In this document: piece by piece, positions 47,656 through 54,753 of the stretch
How the letters are laid out: each line of letters starts with the position of its first letter
How positions within the stretch are numbered: position 1 is the stretch's first letter
Origin: Nonomuraea aurantiaca
GTDB taxonomy: Bacteria; Actinomycetota; Actinomycetes; Streptosporangiales; Streptosporangiaceae
NCBI RefSeq assembly: GCF_020215705.1
Contig: NZ_JAIWNB010000001.1
Location: 124,001 to 188,000 of the forward strand
Direction of reading: 5' to 3'
Length of the DNA: 64,000 bases
Program-made: the position numbers and the translations under genes
Notes under the pieces: generated by a model
What the model saw: the letters and a program-made list of their open reading frames with translations, nothing else
Database searches by the model: none
What the model was told of the DNA's origin: nothing

Positions 47656-47700
47656 GGCGTGGCCGGACGGTGACCATGCGTGATGGTGTCCGGCCACGCC
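47656..47700 (-). terminator. Long stem-loop after the GAF gene
   Basis: GGCGTGGCCGGAC pairs with GTCCGGCCACGCC, with an inner ACCAT/ATGGT extension. It lies 68 bp after the GAF stop and should end the cyclase-protease-GAF transcript. Confidence 0.75.
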
Positions 47701-47768
47701 AACGGCCACCCACGTGAGGCCGCCCAGGCCCAAATGGCCTCGAAGGGGTGGTGTGGACGGGCTGTTCG

Positions 47769-48398
47769 TTACGGTGCGAGGAGGTCGTCGGCGATGGCGA
47801 GCAGGCGTACGGCTGCCGCGTCCGACGACCGGTCCCTGCCCCGCAGCCTCTCGCTGATCCGCCGCAGCAGCGCGTGCGGGTCGTCGAGAGGCTCCCGGCC
47901 ATCGCTCCGCCGGACGCGGAGCAGGAGTTCCAGGGCGCAGGCGGCCTGCGTGGCGAACATGCCCAGGAGCTCCATGTCGTCCAGATCGCTGCGGGAGGCC
48001 GTGCGGTCCAGCACCTCCAGGACGCCCACACACTCCTCGAACCGGATGAGCGGCGCGGCCATGATGGTCCGCGGGACGTAACCGGTGGATTCCGCGGCGT
48101 CCTGGGCGAACTGCGTCACGGCCGACACGTCGTCCGCGACCATCGGCTGCCCGCTCGCGGCGACCCAGCCGGCGATCCCGGTTCCCGCCGGAAAGTGGCT
48201 CCCGACCAGCTCCTTCTCGCCTTCGCCCGAGACGGCTTCGAAGACCAGGTCACCGGTGTCCGGGTCCACCAGGAAGATCGAGGCGGCGGCGGCGCCGAAC
48301 ATGTGGCGGGCCACCTCGACGATGGACTGCAGCAGCCTGCGCTCGGTGCCGTCGAGGGAGCCGGGAGAGCCGGGAGTGTCGGGGAAGTCAGGGGACAT
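47769..48398 (-). CDS. GAF-domain protein (last gene of the cyclase/protease operon)
   Basis: A 209-aa protein made of one GAF domain (LQSIVEVARHMFGAAAASIFL, then LVFEAVSGEGEKELVG, FPAGTGIAGWVAASGQPMVADD and APLIRFEECVGVLEVLDR) plus a helical C-terminal tail of about 50 residues. GAF domains bind small ligands, often cyclic nucleotides. The presence of a nucleotide cyclase in the same operon makes cNMP a natural candidate (inference). No output domain (PP2C, GGDEF or HTH) is attached, so it may be a stand-alone sensor that contacts another protein. The start overlaps the upstream protease gene by 11 bp. Confidence 0.83.
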   Translation of the reverse strand: MSPDFPDTPGSPGSLDGTERRLLQSIVEVARHMFGAAAASIFLVDPDTGDLVFEAVSGEGEKELVGSHFPAGTGIAGWVAASGQPMVADDVSAVTQFAQDAAESTGYVPRTIMAAPLIRFEECVGVLEVLDRTASRSDLDDMELLGMFATQAACALELLLRVRRSDGREPLDDPHALLRRISERLRGRDRSSDAAAVRLLAIADDLLAP

Positions 48399-49260
48399 GG
48401 GGCTCTCCGTTCTGCGTCATGGTGTTGTCCGCGGCCAGGTAGAGGACCGTTTTGAGCTGGAACGGCGTCAGCCACGGATGCTTGCCCAGGATGAGCGCGC
48501 AGATGCCGGTGATGTGCGGCGCCGCGAAGCTGTTGCCGGTGCTGCGGATCTCCCGGCCGCCGGGCCACGCGACCGGCACCCTGACCCCTCGCGCGAGGAA
48601 CTCCGCGGGCGGGGCGGGGTTGTAGTAGTACGTCATCGGGTCCGCCTCGTCGTGGCTGGCCACCGAGACGACCGAAGAGAACGTCCACGGGTAGCTGAGC
48701 ACCGGCATGTTGTGCGCGGCGGCTACCAGGAGGCACCGCCGGAAGTACGCGCGGTCGGCGAGCTCGTGGAGGGATTCGCGCAGGCCCGACCTCGTGCTGG
48801 AGAGGCTGAGGTTGACCAGGTCGTAACCCTGGTCGATGGCCCAGCGCAGCCCGGTCACCAGCGCGTTGCCGGTGCCGGACTTTCCGTCGGTGAGCGCGCG
48901 TACGGAGGTGATCGCCGCTCCGGGGGCGACCGACCTGATCACTCCGGCGCAGGCCGTGCCGTGCCCGGCCGGGTCGACGGGAGCGCAGTCGGCGACGGTC
49001 AGCCTGCCCTCGTCCCCGCTGACGACCTCGACCGACCGATCAAGGCCGCCGATCTTGGGATGGTCGCCCGCCACCCCCGTGTCCACGACGCACACGCGTA
49101 CTCCCGTGCCGTCGGACCCGCCCCATGCCCACTCCCTGTTCACCCCCGCCAGCGGGCTGATCTGGAAGGGCTCCGGGGCCTGCCGCGTGGTGGCCAGCCC
49201 CCACGCGGGCACCCCGGGGAAGTGCGCGCGCTGGTCCCGGCGCCAGGGCGGCGTGGTCAT
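48388..49260 (-). CDS. Cytoplasmic subtilisin-like (S8) serine protease
   Basis: A 290-aa subtilase with Asp60 (VCVVDTGVAGDH), His100 (PAGHGTACAGVI), an oxyanion Asn at about 184 (VAAAHNMP) and Ser244 (TGNSFAAPHITG). There is no signal peptide and no prodomain, so it probably acts inside the cell. It is small for the family. The ATG at 49260 overlaps the cyclase stop (ATGA), which indicates tight coupling. Intracellular subtilases act as leader proteases in some RiPP pathways, and this operon also encodes a protein that resembles the RiPP leader, so leader cleavage is the favoured role (inference). Confidence 0.88.
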   Translation of the reverse strand: MTTPPWRRDQRAHFPGVPAWGLATTRQAPEPFQISPLAGVNREWAWGGSDGTGVRVCVVDTGVAGDHPKIGGLDRSVEVVSGDEGRLTVADCAPVDPAGHGTACAGVIRSVAPGAAITSVRALTDGKSGTGNALVTGLRWAIDQGYDLVNLSLSSTRSGLRESLHELADRAYFRRCLLVAAAHNMPVLSYPWTFSSVVSVASHDEADPMTYYYNPAPPAEFLARGVRVPVAWPGGREIRSTGNSFAAPHITGICALILGKHPWLTPFQLKTVLYLAADNTMTQNGEPHVP

Positions 49261-52200
49261 CGCGGTCCCTTCATCCAGTCGCGGACCCGCCGCGCCGGCA
49301 GGTCCGCGCCCTTGCTCAGGTACGCGTCGAGCGCGCGCCGGGCGGCCTCGGCCGGGTCGTGTCCGGCGGCCCGGCGGATCCGCGCGACCTCGGCCAGGAC
49401 GTCCCCTCGAAGACAAGGGTCGTCGGTCGATTCGAGCAGCGCGCTCGCGCGTTCCGCGGCGCTCAGCGCGTCGGCGTGCCGCCCGTCGAACGAGGCGATC
49501 GCGCCTCTCATCGCGATGGCCGTGAGCTCGCCGCGCAGCTGCGGCGGCCCCGTTTCGCTGCGCGCCAGTTCCCCTGCCGCCTGCCGGACGTCTCCCTGCC
49601 GGAGGGTCTCCCGTGCCGCGTAGATCTCCAAGGTGACGGCGGACCCCCCATGCCCTGCCGTACGGAGCGCGGCGGCGGCCCGCCTGAACAGCTCCCTCGC
49701 GTCCTCGTGGTTGCCGTCCAGGGATTCCACCAGCCCCCGCACCTGGACGACGGCGATCGCCGAGAGGCCGAGGTGCAACTCCTCCGCGTAGTGGCCGGCC
49801 GTGTCGAGCGACTCACGGGCGCCGCCGAGGTCACCGGAGAGCGCGAGCAGGCGGGCCCTGGTGACGAGCACCGGCACCAGCAGGGCGCGATCGCCGGCGA
49901 AGCGGGTCAGCAGGTCGGCGCAGAGCGCGAGCCCTTCCCGCACCGGCGTGGGAGACCATTGCACCAGCTCGCACAGCCCGCCGAGCAGCCGGTCCTCTTC
50001 GTAGCGGTCGTCCATCGTCCGGGCCGGCGCGAGACCGTCACGAAGCGCGCGGTCGGCGGCGCCGAAACGGCCTTCCTGGATGTGGATCAGGGCTTGGAGC
50101 TGGTGGAAGCGGCACCAGCTCAGGTCGTCCCGGGGGTCGAGCGCCAGCCGCCCGCGAAGGGGTTCGAGTTCCGGCGCGCGGGCGCCCGAGCGCAGGGCGA
50201 GGACCTCCCGCTGGATCACGCAGGTGAGCCGGGTCCGCGGGTCCTCCGGCAGCAGCTCCTCCGCCCGGTCCAGGGCCGCGGCGGCCGAGGCGGCCTCTCC
50301 CCGTGCCAGCTCCGCGTCGCTGATGCGGACGGCCAGCGACCGGTGCTCGTCCCTGCCCGGGGGCAGCATCTCCCGTCCCTGCTCCAGCAGCGCGATCGCC
50401 GCGGGCAGGTCCCTGCGGTGCAGGGCCTGACCGCCGTCCCTGATGAGCCAGTCCGCGGCCCGGCCGGTCAGCTCGGGCAGGAGGGGGTCGCCGGGGCGTA
50501 CCTGCTGGGTGAGGCGGCAGGCCGCCAGCAGGTGCCGGCTGACGTCTCCGGACGCCGGTCCGAGGAACGGAGCCTGCTCCGAGGCGTCGCCGGCCCGGTC
50601 GCCGAACCAGTCGGCCAGCCTTCGGTGCCAGTCCGCCCGTACCTCCTTGCTCGTCAGGGCGTACACGGTCTCCCGGGTGAGGGTCTGCGCGAACTCGTAC
50701 GCTCCCGGGAGCGCGCCCCGCCGGATGAGGCGCTCGCGCCGCAACCGGCGCAACGGAGCGGCCGTGGGAGGCTCGCCGTCGAAGAGGGCCTCCAGTTGCT
50801 CCACCGAGAAGGAGTGCCCGATGGTCGCGGCCCGCTCGAGCACCTGGCGCTCCGCCGCGCCCAGCCGATCAAGCCGGGCCCCGAGCAGCGCCTGGATGGT
50901 GGGCGGGAGGGAGGCGGCGCCCTCGGCGAGGGTCTCCAGCATCAGCTCGGCGAAGAGCGGGTTGCCGTCCGAACCGTGGATCACCCGCTGGTACGTGCCG
51001 TCGTCGTCGTGGGCGACGACGTCCGCGCGCCCGGCGCGGAGCTCGGCCACGAGCCGGGCCATGTGAGGTGGGCTCATCGGGCCGAGCTCCAGCGACATGG
51101 CGCAGGTCATGCCCCCTCCCCAGGAGGGGCGGGTCTCGTAGAGCTCGGGCCGGGCGACGCAGACCAGGAGCACGGGCACGTCGGCGAGCCACGCCGAGCA
51201 GTCCTCGACCAGGTCGAGGAGGGTCGGCTCGGCCCACTGCAGGTTGTCCAGCACCACCACCAGCGGCCGGCGCTGGGCGAGCACCTCGAAGAGCGACCGT
51301 ACGGCCTGCGCGATCTCCGCGACCCCGGGATCGTCCTGGTAATCGGCGTCACCGCAGCACGCCAGCCCGCGCAACGCCCGCGCGCCTTCCTCGCCCATGG
51401 CCTCGGCGATGGCGGGCCAGTCGCCGTTGAGGGCCTCGAGCATCTCCGTGATGGGCCGGTACGTGGCGCCGATGCCGTAGGACGGGCACCGGCCGGCGAG
51501 CACGGTCACGTCCTCGGGCAGGTTCGTCAGAAACTCCCTGACGAGCCGGGACTTGCCGATGCCCGGGACGCCGAGCAGGGTCGCCATGCAGCACTGCCGG
51601 CCGCGTACGACACGGTCATGGAAGCGCGTCAGCTGCTGCAGCTCCTCGGTCCGGCCGATCAACGGGACCGTGTCGGTCTCCGGCGCGCCGCGATCGGGTT
51701 CCACGGTGATGAGCCGCCACGCCCGTACCGGATCTCTCTTGCCCTTGAGCGTCAGCGGGGGGACGCCGTCCAGCAGCGCGTGCTGCCTGACCAGGCGGGC
51801 CACGTCGTCGCCCAGGAGGATCTCGCCGGCGCCCGCCGCGCACTGCAGCCGGCTCGCGGTGTTGACCGTGTCACCGATCACCCGCACGTTCGAGCCGGAC
51901 CCGTCGGCGACCATCACCTGGCCGAAGGCGATGCCGCAATGGGCGTCCAGCCGGACTCCGTGGGTGGGGGCTATCTCGGCGCTGAGCCGGTGCACGGCCG
52001 TCATCGCCGCGTCCGCGGCCAGAACGGCCCGCAGCGCGTCGTCCTCCCGGCTGACCGGGACGCCGAACACCGCCATGATCGCGTCGCCGATGTACTTCTC
52101 CACGGCGCCGCCGTGCTCGAAGATCGCCGTCCGGCACGCCGCGTAGTAGCGGTCGAGGATCCGCAGGAGCAGTTCGGGGTCGAGACGCTCGGCGAGCTCC

Positions 52201-52271
52201 GTCGACCCCACGATGTCGATGAACAGGACCACGACGTTACGGCGGGCGGGTCGCGGGTCCCTGTCGCTCAT
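49257..52271 (-). CDS. Class III adenylate/guanylate cyclase fused to an AAA ATPase and TPR region
   Basis: A 1004-aa signalling protein. Residues 10-185 are a class III cyclase domain with metal ligands Asp19 (FIDIVGST) and Asp63 (YIGDAIMAVFG), Lys59, and VIGDTVNTASRL containing the transition-state Asn and Arg. Residues 200-500 are an AAA_16-type ATPase with Walker A GVPGIGKS at 234-241 and Walker B PLVVVLDNLQWAEP. The rest is TPR-like helices. All cyclase residues look intact, so it should be active. It likely makes a cyclic nucleotide upon ligand or partner binding. The start overlaps the 66-aa gene by ATGA and the stop overlaps the protease start. Confidence 0.88.
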   Translation of the reverse strand: MSDRDPRPARRNVVVLFIDIVGSTELAERLDPELLLRILDRYYAACRTAIFEHGGAVEKYIGDAIMAVFGVPVSREDDALRAVLAADAAMTAVHRLSAEIAPTHGVRLDAHCGIAFGQVMVADGSGSNVRVIGDTVNTASRLQCAAGAGEILLGDDVARLVRQHALLDGVPPLTLKGKRDPVRAWRLITVEPDRGAPETDTVPLIGRTEELQQLTRFHDRVVRGRQCCMATLLGVPGIGKSRLVREFLTNLPEDVTVLAGRCPSYGIGATYRPITEMLEALNGDWPAIAEAMGEEGARALRGLACCGDADYQDDPGVAEIAQAVRSLFEVLAQRRPLVVVLDNLQWAEPTLLDLVEDCSAWLADVPVLLVCVARPELYETRPSWGGGMTCAMSLELGPMSPPHMARLVAELRAGRADVVAHDDDGTYQRVIHGSDGNPLFAELMLETLAEGAASLPPTIQALLGARLDRLGAAERQVLERAATIGHSFSVEQLEALFDGEPPTAAPLRRLRRERLIRRGALPGAYEFAQTLTRETVYALTSKEVRADWHRRLADWFGDRAGDASEQAPFLGPASGDVSRHLLAACRLTQQVRPGDPLLPELTGRAADWLIRDGGQALHRRDLPAAIALLEQGREMLPPGRDEHRSLAVRISDAELARGEAASAAAALDRAEELLPEDPRTRLTCVIQREVLALRSGARAPELEPLRGRLALDPRDDLSWCRFHQLQALIHIQEGRFGAADRALRDGLAPARTMDDRYEEDRLLGGLCELVQWSPTPVREGLALCADLLTRFAGDRALLVPVLVTRARLLALSGDLGGARESLDTAGHYAEELHLGLSAIAVVQVRGLVESLDGNHEDARELFRRAAAALRTAGHGGSAVTLEIYAARETLRQGDVRQAAGELARSETGPPQLRGELTAIAMRGAIASFDGRHADALSAAERASALLESTDDPCLRGDVLAEVARIRRAAGHDPAEAARRALDAYLSKGADLPARRVRDWMKGPR

Positions 52272-52468
52272 ACGAGCTTGAGCTCCTGTCCTTCCACCTC
52301 GCCGGTGTGGTCGTCCAGCCGCTTCTTGATCGAGTTCAGTACGGCGACCTCGGTCTCCGTGAGCGAGGCGAACACGGTTCGCTGCCGCTCATCGAGCAGG
52401 TCGATGGGATGCCCGCCCGCCCGCAGCGTGGCCAGCGCGTCGAACCCGCCCGATCCGGTTGCGTTCAT
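52268..52468 (-). CDS. 66-aa protein homologous to the RiPP leader peptide
   Basis: A small protein, first gene of the cyclase-protease-GAF operon. It aligns end to end with residues 3-52 of the 93-aa precursor encoded divergently 180 bp away: FDALATLRAGG versus FDPKEALRAAG, and VFASLTETEVAVLNSIKKRL versus AFATLTKEETDLLISLKDKL. It lacks the Cys/Trp/Ser core and ends in GEVEGQELKLV. It could be a free leader acting in trans, a decoy or reporter for the protease, or a degenerate precursor. The ATG at 52468 is chosen; a TTG 3 codons upstream is possible. No strong Shine-Dalgarno is seen. Confidence 0.75.
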   Translation of the reverse strand: MNATGSGGFDALATLRAGGHPIDLLDERQRTVFASLTETEVAVLNSIKKRLDDHTGEVEGQELKLV

Positions 52469-52518
52469 GAACCACAAGCCTGAGACGGCTCATCAGGGAC
52501 CGCAAGAGATCAGGACAC

Positions 52519-52532
52519 CCACATTCGTGTGG
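52519..52532. promoter_or_regulatory. Operator-like dyad of the leftward cyclase operon
   Basis: CCACA-TTCG-TGTGG; read on the minus strand, CACACGAATGTGGG matches the RiPP-operon dyad CCCACGTTTGTGGG at 11 of 14 positions. It lies 50 bp upstream of the 66-aa gene. Confidence 0.55.
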
Positions 52533-52559
52533 TCTTCGCTCTGCCTGGTGAAAGGCGGT

Positions 52560-52624
52560 TAGCCCACGTTTGTGGGGTTGTGTCCCCTCCGCATCGCCAG
52601 CCGATACTCGACCTGCAACGCGTC
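52560..52624 (+). promoter_or_regulatory. Promoter block of the precursor operon (twin of 63626-63690)
   Basis: A 65-bp segment that matches, without gaps, the segment upstream of the ABC transporter operon at about 55 of 65 positions. The first 25 bases are identical and contain the dyad CCCAC-GTTT-GTGGG (52563-52576). A second conserved stretch is ATACTCGACCTGC. It ends 24 bp before the precursor ATG. Confidence 0.85.
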
Positions 52625-52648
52625 CCCTTAAGACGGAGAGGTGAAGGC

Positions 52649-52930
52649 ATGGCCTTCGATCCGAAGGAAGCCCTGCGTGCAGCCGGCGTCCTGAACGACC
52701 CGATCGCCGCGGAAGTCGAGGCGGCGTTCGCCACCTTGACCAAAGAGGAAACCGACCTGCTCATCTCGCTGAAGGACAAGCTGCCCGCCGCGCTGCCCGT
52801 GGTCATGGCGGGTGGCCAGTGGGCCAGGCCCGAGGTCGAGGTGCACAACGAGTCCCCCGAAGCGTCGTGCCTGTGCGGAGCCTGGTCCGGCTCCGGGTCC
52901 GGGTCCAACCCGACCAAGCCGAACCCCTAG
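52649..52930 (+). CDS. RiPP precursor peptide candidate (Cys-Leu-Cys-Gly-Ala-Trp core)
   Basis: A 93-aa peptide. Residues 1-50 are an acidic, helical leader (AALRAAG and AFATLTKEETDLLISLKDKL) that is homologous to the 66-aa protein next door. Residues 51-72 form a linker (VVMAGGQWARPEVEVHNESP). The C-terminal 20 residues are CLCGAWSGSGSGSNPTKPNP, with Cys74, Cys76, Trp79 and four Ser spaced by Gly. Cys and Ser are usual targets of YcaO and radical SAM enzymes; Trp could be hydroxylated and O-methylated. The core boundary is not proven. GGAGAGGTGAAGGC precedes the ATG. It is the first gene of an operon with radical SAM, PqqD-like and flavin enzymes. Confidence 0.82.
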   Translation: MAFDPKEALRAAGVLNDPIAAEVEAAFATLTKEETDLLISLKDKLPAALPVVMAGGQWARPEVEVHNESPEASCLCGAWSGSGSGSNPTKPNP

Positions 52931-52953
52931 TCCGACGGCTCACGAGTGCGGTC

Positions 52954-52981
52954 CCGGTCGCCTGTCGCCGGACAGGGCCGG
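52954..52981 (+). promoter_or_regulatory. Hairpin between the precursor and radical SAM genes
   Basis: CCTGTC-GCCG-GACAGG with an outer CCGG/CCGG pair in the 89-bp gap. It may stabilise the precursor mRNA or act as a partial terminator so that precursor exceeds enzyme. Confidence 0.5.
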
Positions 52982-53019
52982 GGCCGCCCGCCTGCCGCTG
53001 AGAGCGTGAAGGGAAATGG

Positions 53020-54462
53020 ATGTCTGGGAAGCTGGCCCGGAACCACGCGTTGTTCTACGTACCAGAAGACCTTACCTATTTCATGCACGCCGGGGACTAT
53101 CTGGTGGTCAACCCGCACTCCGGTGGTCGGTGCGTCCTCGATTCGCGTGAGTTCGGCGTCCTGCGTGCCTTGACCCGGCCCTACGCGCGGCTCGAAGAGA
53201 CCGACGAGACCGATCGAGTCCTCGCCAAACTCATTCTGAGCTGGATCGTCTACTACAACGGGAACCATCCGCGGATCAAGGTGAAGGAGCCGCCGCTTCG
53301 TGTGGCGTACTACGCCATCACCGACGGTTGCAACCTTCGCTGCCCCTACTGCTACGCCTCCTCGGAGAAGTGCCTGCCGGGTGAGCTCGACACCGAGGAG
53401 TCGCTCCGCCTGGTCTCGCAGATCGCCGACTTCGGCGCCGCCACCGTGGTCTTCACCGGCGGCGAGCCCATGCTCAGGAAGGACCTGTTCCAGATCGTGG
53501 AGCATGCCAACCGGTGCGGCCTGAAGTCGAACATCATCACCAACGCCACCATGATCAGGACTCCCGCGATGGCGGAGCGGTTCGCCGAGCTGTTCTCCGG
53601 CGTCACGGTGAGCGTCGACGGCGGCACGGCCGAGACGCACGACCGCACGCGGGGCGCCGGCTCCTTCGCCAAGACCCACAAGGCCCTGCGGCTGCTCAAC
53701 GACGCGGGCGTGGTGCCGATGATCAACCACATCGTCACCTCGGAGAACGTCGAGGAGCTCGAAGGCTTCGCCTCGTTCATGGAGGGGATCGAGGTGCACA
53801 GCATCCGGCTGATGTACCACAACAACCTGGGCCGGGGAGAGAGCGACGAGTACGACTTCGGCTGGGACGACCATCTGAGGATCCAGCAGCTCACCTGGAC
53901 CTCACCCGTCGCCGGCAAGCTGCTCCCGGACGGGCCGAAGACGCTGCAGCTGTGCTCGGTGAAGGCCAACTGCGGGATGGGCGGCAACGAGATCTACATC
54001 AACTCGCTGGGGGACGTCTACCCGTGCAAGCTCGTCACGGGACGCTCACACCTGGCGGGCAACGTGCGACGGCAGTCCCTGGCGGAGATCTTCGGCAGCC
54101 CGGTCCTGTACGACATGCGGACGAGCTCCGTGTTCGGCGGCGACTACCACGCCGACTGCGCGAAGTGTTACATCAAGTCATCCTGCGGCGGAGGCTGCCG
54201 CGCCGCTCACATGGCGGAGTCAGGGGACCTGCGGCGCAACAGCCGCCATCAGTGCAGAATCCTGCGGCACGGCATCGTCACGCAACTCTGGCTGGAATCC
54301 GGCGTCGATCCCGCGGAGCTCGCCGAGGATCCCGACATGCAGACACCCCGCCTGCTCGCCAACGACGACGTCCATCCGGTCTTCGACGACTGGAAGACCT
54401 ACGTTCTCCCCTCAGCCGACGCCGTCAAGGTCGGCGCGCTGCTTCCCATAACGCCGGTATAG
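53020..54462 (+). CDS. Radical SAM/SPASM peptide-modifying enzyme
   Basis: A 480-aa enzyme. Residues 8-80 (NHALFYVPEDLTYFM onward) resemble a PqqD-like/RRE module that would hold the leader. The radical SAM motif CNLRCPYC has Cys104, Cys108 and Cys111 for the 4Fe-4S cluster, and TGGEP (146-150) contacts SAM. The C-terminal SPASM region has Cys312, 318, 336, 380, 383, 389, 393 and 412, enough for two auxiliary clusters. Relatives (PqqE, sactipeptide and ranthipeptide synthases) make C-C or C-S crosslinks in precursor peptides. Given Cys74, Cys76 and Trp79 in the core, a thioether or Trp-linked crosslink is likely (inference). GAAGGG lies 6 nt before the ATG. Confidence 0.9.
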   Translation: MSGKLARNHALFYVPEDLTYFMHAGDYLVVNPHSGGRCVLDSREFGVLRALTRPYARLEETDETDRVLAKLILSWIVYYNGNHPRIKVKEPPLRVAYYAITDGCNLRCPYCYASSEKCLPGELDTEESLRLVSQIADFGAATVVFTGGEPMLRKDLFQIVEHANRCGLKSNIITNATMIRTPAMAERFAELFSGVTVSVDGGTAETHDRTRGAGSFAKTHKALRLLNDAGVVPMINHIVTSENVEELEGFASFMEGIEVHSIRLMYHNNLGRGESDEYDFGWDDHLRIQQLTWTSPVAGKLLPDGPKTLQLCSVKANCGMGGNEIYINSLGDVYPCKLVTGRSHLAGNVRRQSLAEIFGSPVLYDMRTSSVFGGDYHADCAKCYIKSSCGGGCRAAHMAESGDLRRNSRHQCRILRHGIVTQLWLESGVDPAELAEDPDMQTPRLLANDDVHPVFDDWKTYVLPSADAVKVGALLPITPV

Positions 54463-54474
54463 AGGAGGTGGAGT

Positions 54475-54753
54475 GTGTCACTCCAGATCAGTGACTCGGT
54501 GATTTGGCAGGAGACCGCGGGGGGCATCTCGCTGTACCACGCCGAAACCGGGGACTTCCACACCCTGAACGAGACAGGCTCCCGGATATGGGAGCTCGTC
54601 GCGAGCGACGGGGAGCGAGAGCCGATCGTCGCGAAGCTGTCCCACGAGTTCGCCGGAGACAACCTCGCGATGAGCGTCCGCGTGCTGAAGGACGTGCAGG
54701 AGTTCCTCGGCAGCATGATCGAACGGGGTCTGATCGAAGAGCATCCTGCATGA
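54475..54753 (+). CDS. PqqD-like RiPP recognition protein
   Basis: A 92-aa stand-alone PqqD/RRE protein: ISLYHAETGDFHTLNETGSRIWELVASDG and KDVQEFLGSMIERGLIEE follow the PqqD pattern. Such proteins bind the leader peptide and deliver it to the modifying enzyme. The start is GTG with a strong AGGAGG, 12 bp after the radical SAM stop. The stop overlaps the next ATG by ATGA. Confidence 0.88.
   Translation: MSLQISDSVIWQETAGGISLYHAETGDFHTLNETGSRIWELVASDGEREPIVAKLSHEFAGDNLAMSVRVLKDVQEFLGSMIERGLIEEHPA

Noticed and set aside
49257..52271. LuxR-type regulator for the large ATPase protein
   Set aside because: It has a class III cyclase at the N-terminus and no HTH at the C-terminus. Only the 44.8-47.5 kb gene has a LuxR HTH.
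52529..52648. Open frame upstream and out of phase with the precursor (AHVCGVVSP), also seen before the ABC ATPase
   Set aside because: The matching peptides arise because both copies of the 65-bp promoter block happen to be open in a frame. There is no Shine-Dalgarno, and the true starts lie downstream.
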